Assembly (NCBI GenBank): GCA_963693305.1
Contig: OY855913.1
Span: 20,280,015-20,344,014 of the forward strand
Reading direction: 5' to 3'
Source of the DNA: Meandrina meandrites
Taxonomy: Eukaryota > Cnidaria > Anthozoa > Scleractinia > Meandrinidae
Length of the DNA: 64,000 nucleotides
Shown: one piece after another, positions 24,475 through 35,735 of the stretch
Layout: the number at the start of each line of letters is the position of its first letter
Position numbering within the stretch: position 1 is the first letter of the stretch
Translations under genes and position numbers: made by a program
The notes under the pieces: generated by a model
Database searches by the model: none
What the model saw: the letters and a program-made list of their open reading frames with translations, nothing else
What the model was told of the DNA's origin: nothing

Positions 24475-24950
24475 TTCGTACAAAAAATCGTAACCATTTT
24501 TCCAGGACTTTTCAAGGACTATTCAAGGACCAAATTGAATTTTCAAGGACCCCCTACCAGGGAGGTAATTTAACAGATGGTATATAAATGCTGTAAATGT
24601 GTTTGCTCCATCTCCTTCTCTACATTCTTGATGGTATTTAAATGCTATAAATGTGTTTGCTCCATCTCCTTCTCTACATTCTTGTCTTTTCTCATTATTG
24701 GCTGCTTTTACACTCGTGTTTTAGAGTTTGAAGGTGCTTTACACAGGAAAAGAATACCATAGTCTATGCAAAGCAATTTGGTTTCGACGCCACTATTTTT
24801 AAAGTTGAAGAAAATTCAAGGACTTTTCAAGGACTTACACAGAAATTCAAGGACTTTTCAAGGAAAAATGGAATTCAAGGACTTTTCAAGGACTCCCCCT
24901 AAAATTCAAGGACTTTTCAAGACTGTGCGAACCCTGTTTACTGTCCGAGA
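24475..24950. repeat. interspersed repeat built of 'aaggacttttcaagga' units, copy 2
   Basis: Inverse-orientation homologue of 1812-2276. It also carries a direct duplication of about 67 bp (GGTAT(A/T)TAAATGCT(G/A)TAAATG, near 24580 and 24650). It lies in the centre of the foldback element. Confidence 0.7.
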
Positions 24951-25638
24951 ATGATCAGCCTAAAAATTTCACTTAGTCAATACATACACATGAATGTCAA
25001 CCAAATTCTCCCAACTAGACAAATGCATAGAGACCAATAAGTTGAGAATATATTTGTTGCCAATTTATGTGGAAGAAAGAGTTGAATTCAAGGAGCTTTG
25101 TTGAATTCTAAATTCTTATGATAAATGATTCATGCTGGGCTGTCACTGAGGGACCATTAAACTACCATTAACTTTGCTTGCCATTCAAGTGATAAAAGGT
25201 GCAATAATACAATTACTGCTGATAAATGGTAAAAAGGTTTTCCCTTTGCTTTTACATCATATTTTCTTGAGAAAATGTTTCTGTGCCTTCTTTTAATTGT
25301 GGGCTTCCTTGTAGATTGTATCACAATCCATGTTCACTGGGATAGCTCTTCACCTATGAGATAATATTAAAACCTTAATTAACTATATAACTTTACCTAA
25401 AAGCAACTCTGTTGTTTATATTCTTATAAAAATATGAAAAAAAAATGCCTGTCTGAAAAATAACAAATTAAAAACAATTCGCAAAATTGTGAATAATTCC
25501 TGATTTGAGATATTTATTTCACTGAAAACTTGTCAACAGTAGAGCATTATTTGATGTAAAATATTATCAACAACTTCAGACAGTGATTAGAAACATGTAA
25601 ACAAACGTTTTGTAAACATTGCATATTAAAAACCTTTC

Positions 25639-25848
25639 TTAAATCCCACCGGCTTTCTCAAGAGTTTTGTGAATATCTCCTTTGCTGTAATGATCTGAGC
25701 AAAGAACAGTTGCTTTAAAGACGAAGAAATTGTCCTCACCATGCTGAAGTTTTACCAGATTACACCTTGGATTTCTTCGCTGGATCTCCTTAGGAAACCA
25801 TAACAAGTGATGATCCGTGAGAAGCTCGCTCGGCTTTTTTACAACCAA
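25639..25848 (-). pseudogene. THAP-type zinc-finger remnant, right arm
   Basis: The same 69-residue frame as 23118-23327 on the other strand, with LLWFPKEIQRRN and VLCSDHYSKGDI. The lack of change between arms implies recent arm homogenisation, such as gene conversion or recent formation of the palindrome. It is a coding relic rather than a complete gene. Confidence 0.6.
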
Positions 25849-25944
25849 AAGCGGTCCAATATTTTCCTTACATCTTAGAAGATAACGAAGGAGTATTACT
25901 ACGATTGAAACTTTCGCTCATTTTGCGAAAAATGCGAAAAAAGA

Positions 25945-26420
25945 CGAGCAAATTGCCGAATCCTCACTGTAATCTCTCCCCACGCTCTCAAACACGAGTC
26001 AACTCTAGCCTCGCTCTCATGTCGCGTAACCTCGTCCCAGGGTCCTCTCGACATTCAAAATGGCGGTGCACGTGCGAGAACCACGCGAGATCCAGACCCA
26101 CAATAACTAGAGAACCACGAGAAGAAGCACGAGAACCACGAGAACCACAAGAACCAGAGAACCACGAGAACCACAAGAACCAGAGAACCACGAGAACCAC
26201 AAGAACCACAAGAACCAGAGAACCACAGAGCAAATTGCCGAATCCTCACTGTAATCTCTCTCCACGCTCTCAAACACGAGTCAACTCTAGCCTCGCTCTC
26301 ATGTCGCGTAACCTCGTCCCAGGGTCCTCTCGACATTCAAAATGGCGGTGCACGTGCGAGAACCACGCGAGATCCAGACCCACAATAACTAGAGAACCAC
26401 GAGAAGAAGCACGAGAACCA
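25945..26420. repeat. internal tandem duplication of the foldback right arm
   Basis: A roughly 190-bp segment starting GAGCAAATTGCCGAATCC is present at about 25945-26130 and again at about 26228-26420, with the minisatellite between. The left arm has one copy (22865-23025). This explains the unequal arm lengths. Confidence 0.85.
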
Positions 26421-26633
26421 CGAGAACCACAAGAACCAGAGAACCACAAGAACCAGAGAACCACGAGAACCACAAGAAACAGAGAACCACAAGAACCAGA
26501 GAACCACAGAACCAGAGAACCACAAGAACCAGAGAACTAGAGAACCAGAGAACTAGGGAACCATATGAAGTCAAATAGTACGCGACTTATGACGTCAGCT
26601 GTGGCTATTACACCGGGGATCAGCCCCCAATTA

Positions 26634-28521
26634 ACAGGCAATTAAATGAATCATTGTTTTATTTTAAGATCTACAATCAAAGCATTACATGAAAAGAAGC
26701 TGATGTTGTTTTATAATTATAAAGCTTACATTAATTTCAAATATCTGTTTTACATTATAAATCTATGAAGATTGTTGGAAACGCGCATACAACACTAGTC
26801 TCTCTCGATCTCGTTGTAAACTTTTTAAATGGTCACAGTAAAATAACAGTTAAATCACCCCATATGCATGTCTCGAAACCGTATTCTCAACTGATCACAA
26901 AAGCAAAGAAATTTCCTGTAAGAACACCTTTGATCAGGTTGCTAAGGTAATACGATTGACGTCATTGCTAAGATCATCTTGAATGTTACGTTTAACCCTA
27001 TTAAACTGATTTTCACGTTACGCTCTTAATTTTTTCGACACCCTTCCCCCATTTGTCTCTTAGAGAGCAAAAGATTATTCTGCTCTTAACAACACGCTAC
27101 ATCTACCACCCCTCAAACTAATCATGACATAAGAACGAATATGATAAATTCTGGTGTATTGTGCCGTAGTAGGCCGTTACACTGGGTTTATTGCACATGA
27201 ACGCCGTAGAAGGCGAGAATCTAAAATGTAGGAAACCCTTCCTATGGGGCCAAAAACAAAAAGACGTGCTAAATTACTGCATAGACAATTAAGCAAATTA
27301 AGCAATCAATAAACTAAACGGCTCACATACAGTTAAGGACGAAGCCGACTAAACAAACCGATTAAACAAACCTAAGTAAAAAGTCTGACTGTACGAGTAA
27401 CGACCGAGACCTGACTCGCACACTAAAGAGCCTACTATTTATACCAAATACATAGTTAATACACGTTCAAACGCATGCCTACATTCCTCATAACCGTACA
27501 TCAGCAAAACACTTTACATTTTATAACATAACAGCTCTAAACAATAGCGAACAGAAATCAATTCTCTTCTAATGCGATGCAACCGAAGAGAATTTTCAAG
27601 ACCTACAAATAAGGCTTTTGATAATACCCGGTTTTCAATTGAGTGTCGTAAAACCAGAGTTGTCACTCTGGCCAATCACAAACGGCACAGAAAATACAAT
27701 GAACCAATCAAAACACGAAGCAAATACATGTAGCCGGCACGAAGAGACGGAAACATGCGCGAGCAAGTCACGATTGGTTTTGGTTTCACTTCTGATTGGT
27801 TGAGAAAGGGGCGCGAGAGCAATTGAGCAATAGAGCGTGAAAAAGCTCTATTGCAAACTTGTATAATCTTTAAGGAGAAGATATATATCCGAAGGTTCGT
27901 GTAATATAGCATGCATCCCATCCAGTTGGAAAAGGGGTCGGTCAATGGAACTGCAATCCTCTTCAGCTACTACGCTAAGAAAATACATTTCTGACTACTT
28001 AACTGACCTTTAGTCTTGTAACGGTATCAACGTAACCCTTAGTTCGTCGAATCCTATGTGAAAAATTAGCGACATCATCACTTGAACGCGCATTCATACT
28101 TGCAGTGTTACATAATTATTCTAATTATTCAAGCGACTTTTACAAAGTTTTGGTGTATTTGTGCCACTGAGGATATCGAATCATACTACGTTATCTATGT
28201 ATGTGACACAAAACTCGGTTTTTCTGTTCTCATTCTTACTCTAGATCTGGCGACCAGTTGTTTCCTTGTCGTTGTTTTTTTTTTTTTGCTGTTTGCTGAA
28301 CATAAATGCTAACAGACGAGAACCTAAAAGTGGAACGCTACTACTGAAAAATACCGAAACAAGAGGTAGTATATTCAATATCTCACGAGTAAAAGCATGT
28401 CCTATTAGACGCGTTGACGTTTTTGGAACAAATTTACCGCAAAGCTTAATATGGAGGCCTGCATGGGGAAGCAACACAACTTCGCTCTATCCTCACTCTG
28501 CCTGGCTGGCGGAGTTGGGGA
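26634..28521. other. spacer downstream of RdRP gene 2
   Basis: Apart from the MITE at 27629-27850, nothing is recognised. TTTATTG at about 27188 could give a minus-strand AATAAA, but lies 1.3 kb from the gene 2 stop. Confidence 0.4.
27629..27850. mobile_element. MITE-like element, CCAATCA-rich family, copy 2
   Basis: Inverse-orientation homologue of 2412-2700. Shared blocks are GAGTGTCGTAAAACCA, CTCTGGCCAATCACAAACG, TACATGTAGCCGG and the terminal GAGCG box. Confidence 0.65.
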
Positions 28522-30605
28522 CTAAACGACGCTCTTCTGAGTTTCACGTAGCATTCGCTCAACAAAGTCTTTGGCTTCCTTGTCAATCTTCTTCCATATC
28601 TCATTTCCAGGGCGCTGCACTCGTTTTAGACTGCCTATGGACATTCGGAACGGCCTCGTGGTTTGGGTTGGGCGTCTTTCCTTGCGATGCTCACTTGTGT
28701 CTTTTACGTCTTCGTCGTTTCGCGAATTAGACGATACTGAACTTGTTGATGATCGTCTTGAAGTGCCAATAGACTGCCGGGATGGCCTGGTGATTTCGGT
28801 TGGGCTTTCCTCGTCCGAATATTCACTTGCGTCTTCTTCATCTTGTTCGTTTCGTGGCCGACCCGAGAATAAAGCTGAACTTATCGACGGCTTCATTTGA
28901 CCGAGCTCTTTCCGCAAGGCACCAATATCTTCAGGGAAGTTGGCTGCTTTATACAGCATCTTGCTCAGCTGTCGGCATGGTTTTGATGATGGGCCCAAGG
29001 CTGCTGCACATTTCATGTATTCTCCTTCAATCATCTTCGGTATTTCATCAGAGCATGTGGCGAAGTACTCCAGCATTTCTTGTCGATCTTTCAATTCTTT
29101 GCTCCGGTGGTCCTTCTTGATCTTCTCTAATGCCTTTGAAACTGATCTGCCTGAGGCCTCACGTAATTTAGCTACCACTGTGGCCGAGTAATCACACGCT
29201 TTCTCTTTTACACTTGGAATGAGATTCTTATCCCAGCTGACGAAGAACTTGCTTCCACTCAAGTCCCCACCGAAACATTCAAACGCGTGAGGGCGTGGAC
29301 CTTTGACAGGCAGCACCAGACAGTCCCTCAGGTTCTCGTACCCTTCCTTTTCACCCGTCAGTTTCAGCACACGTATGTCTCCAGGATGGTAACATGGCCC
29401 TCGCGTCACCACAAACTTCTGGCCGGTAGGAAAACTCCTTGCTTCGTCATCAGGCATTGTGGGATTAAAGTAGCACTCTCCGTACTTCAGCTTGTTGTAA
29501 GGATCGCAAACAGCGAACACTACTCGGGACTCGGGGACGAGAATTCTCGTGTATGCCGCCTTCACCATCTCATCTAGTTCTTGTTTTCTTAAAACTTTCA
29601 AACGTTTTTTCATGTCGCCATCGATACCTTTGTCTCCAATTTCTTGCAAAAGACCGAATTCTCCTTTGAGACGCAGGAAATACTCTGCGGTTTCTTTGCA
29701 CATGCCCTCCAACAACTCATGGTAGCCTGTCTGCAAGGCCTCTAGGTTCTGTGCAGACACTCCTCTATCAGCGAGAAGCAGCAACATTCGAGTGTCAAGG
29801 TATCCATTGATGTAAGGGCGGGAATAATCCACGACATCAGCAAAGTTTAGATCTGCATGCATGTTCAGCATGTTCTCATCCGGTGTGAGGAATTTTTGCA
29901 TTGACTCGTGGAACTGCACTTTAACGCCTCTCAAATCTTCTTTGAGTACCAGCATACCCTCAATGCCTCGATAACGCACTTGGACAGCACTGGGTGGTCA
30001 TCCAGCTCGAAGATTCGTTGTACTTCGGTAGAGAATTCCGGAGACATAAATCCACATCCATCGGTGAAAGTGTAAGATCTGAAAACTTCATCTTTTACAT
30101 CTGGAACAACTCTGTACTCCTTTGCATTCAATGGCACGGTTTTGTTGAGCGTCGAGAAGAGCATGCCAATTTTTCTAGCCCGCTTTCCTAAGTTTTTCTC
30201 TTCCACGAAGTCGCCAAACTGCGCCAAAAGCTCGCGAATTTCTTCATGCGTGGCTCTCATTAAGTAACAGGATTTTTTCTTCAGTTGATCATCCGAGTGA
30301 CCAAGGAAGAAGTATGAACGTTGACGACAAAATATTCCTCTTTCCAGAATGCTTTTGCGGAAACTATTCGCTTCGTCATCCGGCGTAATGTCAAAGGTTA
30401 ACTTCATAAGCTTCTGGTTGAAGTCTGGCCCGTCACGTTTTCTCAGATACTCCGTCAATAAAGTGCTCTGGAGCTTTTCGTGATCAACTTTGTAGTCATT
30501 TTTACCAGTGCCATAAAATTGCACGTGTATTATGTAGGTTTCTCCTTCGGCGACCCTTGGTGGGTCGCTGGCTGCTGATAAGTCTACGCAGAAATAGTAG
30601 GCCAT
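28522..30605 (-). pseudogene. RdRP-like gene 2: catalytic Asp residues lost, one frameshift
   Basis: The frame starts at MAYYFCVDLSA (30605) and breaks near 29994, where one T present in genes 3 and 4 (GGGTTGG there, GGGTGG here) is missing. The RdRP sequence resumes in the next frame to the stop at 28522. Family motifs remain: FLGHSDDQLK, FTDGCGFMS, SRPYINGYL, RGPCYHPGDIRVL and FFVSWD. The metal site (29265-29251) is DLSGS instead of D-x-D-G-D, and LN(R/K)Q is LDTR. A Ser/Glu-rich linker before the C-terminal helix contains a repeat of about 45 residues (ESPTEITRPSRQSIG, then RRPTQTTRPFRMSIG). It has no coding intron, unlike gene 1. A single-base lesion could also be a sequencing error. With or without it, polymerase activity is not expected. 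Confidence 0.88.
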
Positions 30606-30633
30606 TGGATATGAAAAGATGGACTGAGGAAAT

Positions 30634-31917
30634 CCTGTAGAACAACAGATTTAGTACAACTTCAATATTAATAATAGGTCACTCAGTCAAAGGTAGGGGC
30701 AAGAAAGCCGTAGTCAAGGTTCACAATCTCTCAGGTAAAGAACGCTACTTGGACGCGGTGTGAACACGGTTTAAACGCGGTGGGAGATTGAAAACTCCGA
30801 AAGAAATTAAAAGGTCCGTATTGTCATGGTTTTCTCAGCGTTCAGGTCTGGTAAGAAGACTGAGTACTGGTCAAGCTAATTAGAACCAAAGGTTGAAAAC
30901 TGAAACGATCACCGTCGAAATATGTCTCGATGCGGGATTTGTAATAAATCTTATCAGTGAAAAGAACAAGTTGCATGCACAGCGGAAATGGTCTAAAAAT
31001 AGTTCAAACTGCCTACAGCCAGTAAAGTCTAATTTTTGGCGCAATTGTGTGGTCCTGTATGGTAGTTCAAGTATAATGGAAAGTGAAAAGTCCTTTGAAT
31101 TGACTATAAACATATTTCAGAGAAATTTAATAGGGCGGAAGTTTACAACATCACAATATCGCAAATCAAGGGAAAAACCCCCGAATCGACATGAACGCTT
31201 ATGTTGTCGTAGACCGAGACGGAAGGCTGTCGCAAGTTTCTGATGCATTCTAAATTGATTTTAAAGCAATAAAAACGCATTGTTTAAAATCGGAATCCGC
31301 TAACAGTCTTCTTTTTGGTCTCGAGAGAAGGAAATGAAGGCTACAGCTGATATGACTGGAAAGATTTGTCGCTGCAAAATTTATAACTGAACCAAATTTA
31401 TAGTTATTTATTGCTACAATGCATCGAAAATAACTGGACTGCCGCGCTAAGAATTTCATCCAGTTGACTTTGTGTTCTGGTCAGCACAAAGGGAAAACTT
31501 TCCGAAGGCGAAACCCATTCCTACGTAATCACTGCATGGCGAAAATCCGAAGTATGTTTTGGGTTTCCAAAGAACTGCAGTCGTAAACAAAACTTGCAAC
31601 GTCATCACTTTCGGTTTGCACCATTGTATTGATGCATCGAACACGAATATGCAAGTTATTAAATAAACCAATTTATATTGAAATAGAGGCCTATCAATTT
31701 CGCATCGAAAAACAACTACAGTTAGGCAGATGAACTACCGAATCCTGTGAATTCCACCAGATAAAAAGGGAGACAACGGTACCTAGCCTACGAACTGGAG
31801 GAATATACAGCGTCGCAACCGGAATACTATAAAACGGTAATATTTTAATGTGCGATCGAGCCTGACAAGAACTGAACTTTTCCTTGCTTGACTGGCAAAC
31901 AGTTAATTTATCTTACC
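30634..31917 (-). other. 5' UTR intron boundaries of RdRP gene 2
   Basis: On the minus strand the donor CACTTAAG|GTAAGATAA ends a non-coding exon at 31917. The acceptor TGTTCTACAG precedes the exon starting at 30634, 29 nt before the ATG. The equivalent sites in gene 4 are GTTGAG|GTAAGA (50551) and TATCCTGCAG (exon from 47706). Gene 3 keeps the acceptor (exon from 40135). This confirms the chosen start codons. Confidence 0.6.
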
Positions 31918-32149
31918 TTAAGTGATGAATTCTTTTTTTCTTTGCGACCAACTTGGCAACACAGCAGAGTACTTGAAAGACACTGAGGTGCGTGTATGTG
32001 TCTGGCTTTGTCCCGATGGCCGATCTAAGTTTACAGATGAGGTCATAAGCGGGGAAATCCCCTGTTTTGTGTACACGTACCTTAGCAGGATTGGTCAACA
32101 ATCGAAATAGGTTTTCACCGATCAATGGTAGTCTTAGATTTCTATTCTG

Positions 32150-32242
32150 ATGTAGTACAGACACCTGCCACTTTTTGCATGATGCTTTCTGGCATATATA
32201 GCCTAACTTCGCATCTAACACCAAGCAAACTGTACCAACCAT
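32150..32242 (-). promoter_or_regulatory. candidate TATA-type core promoter of RdRP gene 2
   Basis: The minus strand has GGCTATATATGCC at about 32193-32205, roughly 280 bp upstream of the 5' exon donor at 31917. This gives a plausible first exon of about 250 nt. No transcript data are available, so this is position-based inference. Confidence 0.35.
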
Positions 32243-33897
32243 AGATAGAAACGCGAAATGTTTGTTTGCCTTTCGAATTCATTCATTGAATGATCCCGCT
32301 TCAGAAAGTTTCAGATCTTCATCGCTGTCCTAACTAAATCGACAACTACTTGAAGGTCTCATTGGTCAGTGTGTTTTTCTCAGAATCATAACCCGATCCC
32401 GCAGTCCCAAGGGTTTCTTTGGAATATCAAAGCTTGCTGTTACAAATGATGGCCGAAAGCGTTTCACACAAAAGTCAAAGAGTTTGTTTTTTTTCCCGAC
32501 GCCATAACACAAACTAGTTAATGTTAATTAAAGATCCATGAGCTGGTGGTACGCTTTCATATTTACATTAAACGGCTCAAAACATACTGCAAAACTCCGC
32601 ATATAGACCGAGACACCAAAATAATAAACCATAAAACCACAAAAATTCAAATAAGTAGCGACATGGTTGATGTTTTTGTCAAAACATTGGACTCGTCACA
32701 CTGTCTCGTCACTCGTCACGCGGCATGTATTCCTTCTCAGAAGTTTTGTGTAACTTCCGGCCGATTTCTACGAAACTTGAAAGTACTTGGTCCCGAGTCC
32801 CACAAGCAAGATGGTCTCCGTCATGGACTCAAAGACCCCTTTTTGTGTAAATCCATGAGAAGTCCAGTAAATTATGGCCTTTGAAATTGAAGTACGAAAT
32901 AATCATTGGATATTGTCCTTCAGTAGTATTTTCCAACAAACAGTATTGATACTGTTAATTGGAAAATAGCAGTTCTCTGAGAAAGTGATGCAAATTTTTG
33001 ACCACCCCCCCCCCCCCCCCCTCCCCCGCCCCTTCATTTTTTTGGGGATGAACAAAAACGAGCATATTTTGATTGGCAGGTTATTGTTGCCATCATAACC
33101 GCACTTGGTCACGCAAACCTCAGATTCATGTTTTGAGCTTAAAATTTTACTCTCTCTCGGGTAAATGTTAACCAAATCAAACGAAATACCAGCGGAAAAT
33201 AGGGTCATTTTTCTAGCTTACAAAATCATTGTAAAAATATTTTTCATTTTATGAACATGGAAAAAATTGTCGCTTTACCATAATGCCTGTCGGCCATTTT
33301 GACAAGGGGGGAAATCAAGTACAGCCAAACCAAACCAAATTAGCAGCAGAGCTAATACGGATATTGTAGTTTCGAAATATCATAAAATCTTTTTGGGGAA
33401 AGTTATGGTTTGTCCATGGGCGTTCAAGACATACAAGGTAAATTGCAATTAAATTACAAGATTGGCCATTTTGAGAGCCACACTTTTTGGCCTAAAAAGG
33501 CTTCAGGGAGATGAAATCAGCTTGAAAATAATTTTATATCATCTGGTCTGTTACGTAAATGTGATTAATAAGATTTTGGCTCGCGAATTTGGTGAAATCT
33601 GAATTAACACAAAAGCCTACCTTGCAAGGACGATTTGTAGTGTTGGTGTTGCCTTCACTCCTTCCATTTTCTTGACCGAATTAAGCACAGACACTAGCAG
33701 AAAGGCCAAATCTAACAGCTTGCACATCAAAATCCACTTCCTTGCGTTTCAGACCACAGATGACACATAAATCCGCGAATGTTACTTGATAATACAACAG
33801 TTCGCCATGCCAAAATACATTAATAATTAATAATTGTGATTTCTACCGTCGAGTCCCAAACCAACTCATCCCAAAAGCTACATAAATGATCACTGTA

Positions 33898-34686
33898 CAG
33901 GGGCGTAGCGTCCATATACGCACGTACGCCCGTGCGTACAGCTGACATCTGAGAAAAAATATTTTTTTTGGAATTGCCTTAAAACGTTTTTCTCATTAAA
34001 TTTGCTGGCTGATAATTTCATATTTGGGCGTTTTTTTATTATTTCTGTTTATCCAAGCATTAATCATTCAGTGCTGGCCACTAATGGCAAGATGCATTTG
34101 AGTGGTAATTAAAAGTAGAAAAAAAAAACGCCTCATGTACCCCTCACTCAAGGTCAGCCAGCCTCACCAGTTTCCCCAGCCCCAGAGGTATTCTTGAAGG
34201 AGAGGTTACAATGCCATGACGTGTGGCTTCAGAACAAAACGTATTTGCCGTCAATGGAGATTAGGAATATACCTTTTGCGAGGTCAAACGGTGAAGCCCT
34301 AGTGTTAGAGAATCCAATGAATATCTCCGCGACTTGAGCTACTTCATATACATAAACACAAGAACGTGGATATTGACAGTTTGCTAACGGAGTTTGCCCG
34401 TCTTAAGGGTGGACGCCTCGCCCTTTGCTTGTGACCTGTCTCCGTTGTTTTTTATTTTTTTTTATTTTCGTAACACTGTAGCTTACAGAAAACAATAGAG
34501 AAATGGTTAAAATAAACAACTTTCTACTGCATTTTTGCCGCATTATTTATTGCCAGGAGATGGCATTTCCGAGGCCCTAAATTTCAAATTTTTCTGAGGG
34601 GAGCATGCCCCCAGACCCCCCTAGTTGCAAGCGCCAAAAAAAACCTGATCGTGCGTACATCTTCAAAAACCCACGCTACGCCCCTG
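33898..34686. mobile_element. hAT-like MITE with CAGGGGCGTAGCG ends
   Basis: The ends CAGGGGCGTAGCG and CGCTACGCCCCTG are perfect 13-bp inverted repeats, with CGTGCGTACA/TGTACGCACG just inside. ACTGTA sits directly outside both ends (33892-33897 and 34687-34692), part of the target duplication. The CAGGGGCG terminus is typical of hAT elements. No transposase frame is present. Confidence 0.7.
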
Positions 34687-35038
34687 ACTGTATTAAGCTA
34701 ATGCATGCCAAACACTCCCTCTCCAAACAAAAAAAAAGACAAACGCTTATAAATGCTGGTAAAAGGTACTTAATCTGAAAAAGAAAGCAGAAAATCATCA
34801 ACCTGGAGAATAAAAATTTGTTTTAGAAGCAGAGGTGGGTTGATAAAGTTCACTGCCTTTTTTAATTGCCAGGCGATTAATTGAAAATTCCAACTTCTTA
34901 ATTTCTGATGTGTACGCTAGTGTCCTGATCAGACAGATCAGAACATGCAATGTAACATTTATATCGAAAAAAAAAACAATGAATAAGCAACAAAACAAAC
35001 CCAGGAAAAATTACAGTCAATTCTCGCCTACCTTGCAT

Positions 35039-35645
35039 TTTCCCTTTTGAGTTCCCTTTAAAGCTCCATTTTAAGTTCCCTTATGAGTTCCTTTTAAATT
35101 TGAGTTCCCTTTTGAGTTCCCTTTCGAGTTCCCTTTGAGTTCCCTTTGAGTTCCTTTTAAGTTTCCTTTTGAGTTCCCTTTTGAGTTCCCTTTTGAATTC
35201 CTTTTAAAGGGACACTGTCACGAGCATAGCTTCAAAAATTCAACAGTCCAAAAACATGTTTACACCACTGGAAACCCATTAACAGCGGTCAAGTTTTCTT
35301 AAAATTACTATACCAGTGCACTGAAGCTAAATATAGAGTGATATCACTGTGATACCATCGGGAGCTTTTAATCGCAACTTAAAAAAGTCGGCCTGACTTT
35401 TTTAAGTTCTGTCCTTGTGGTTTGGAAAAATTGATGAAAACTATTTACGGTCACCCTCTTCTTTAAACAATTTGCTAGATATCCTTCTCTTTACGTTATA
35501 GGAGCATTTCCTGCATGGTTGAAAGTACTTAGTCGTAATTTTGGTGCCATTTTACTAAAAATGCCAAAAATGTCCGTGACAGTGTCCCTTTAAGTTCCCT
35601 TTGAGTTCCCTTTTGAGTTCTCTCTCGAGTTCCGTTTTCAGTTCC
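35039..35645. repeat. GAGTTCCCTTTT minisatellite, split by a MITE
   Basis: A 12-bp unit (TTGAGTTCCCTT) is repeated from 35039 to about 35213 and resumes at 35594-35645 after the hairpin MITE. The MITE must have inserted into an existing array. Confidence 0.85.
35214..35593. mobile_element. hairpin MITE, TTAAAGGGRCAGT family, copy D (best preserved)
   Basis: The perfect ends TTAAAGGGACACTGTCACG and CGTGACAGTGTCCCTTTAA include TTAA. The central hairpin is at about 35375-35407: AACTTAAAAAAGTC-GGCCT-GACTTTTTTAAGTT. It inserted into the surrounding minisatellite, which confirms mobility. Confidence 0.85.
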
Positions 35646-35647
35646 AT

Positions 35648-35735
35648 CCAGGGGGAGTACTCCTAGTCGCTGCATGCTACGGAAACCGGGATAAGCTCCG
35701 GCCTGATGGGCCTCTAGGCACGTATGCAGACTTAA
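35648..35735. mobile_element. SINE tail fragment
   Basis: CTCCTAGTCGC, CATGCTACGGAAACCGGGATAAG and CTCCGGCCTGATG match the 3' region of the SINE at 37277-37588 in opposite orientation. The tRNA-like head is missing. Confidence 0.6.

Larger units (their letters stand above)
22513..26633. mobile_element. 4.1-kb foldback transposon with 8-bp target duplication
   Basis: The element spans 22521-26625 and is flanked by CCCAATTA on both sides (22513-22520 and 26626-26633). Its ends read GGCTGATCCCCGGTGTAATA inward from each side. The inverted arms are long: left 22521-23607, right 25357-26625. The right arm is longer because of an internal duplication. Each arm holds a GGTTCTTGTGGTTCTCT minisatellite and a THAP-like coding remnant. 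The 1.75-kb centre contains other repeats. An 8-bp duplication fits hAT or P superfamilies. THAP fingers are known in P-type transposases. No transposase catalytic domain is seen, so the copy is non-autonomous. Confidence 0.85.
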
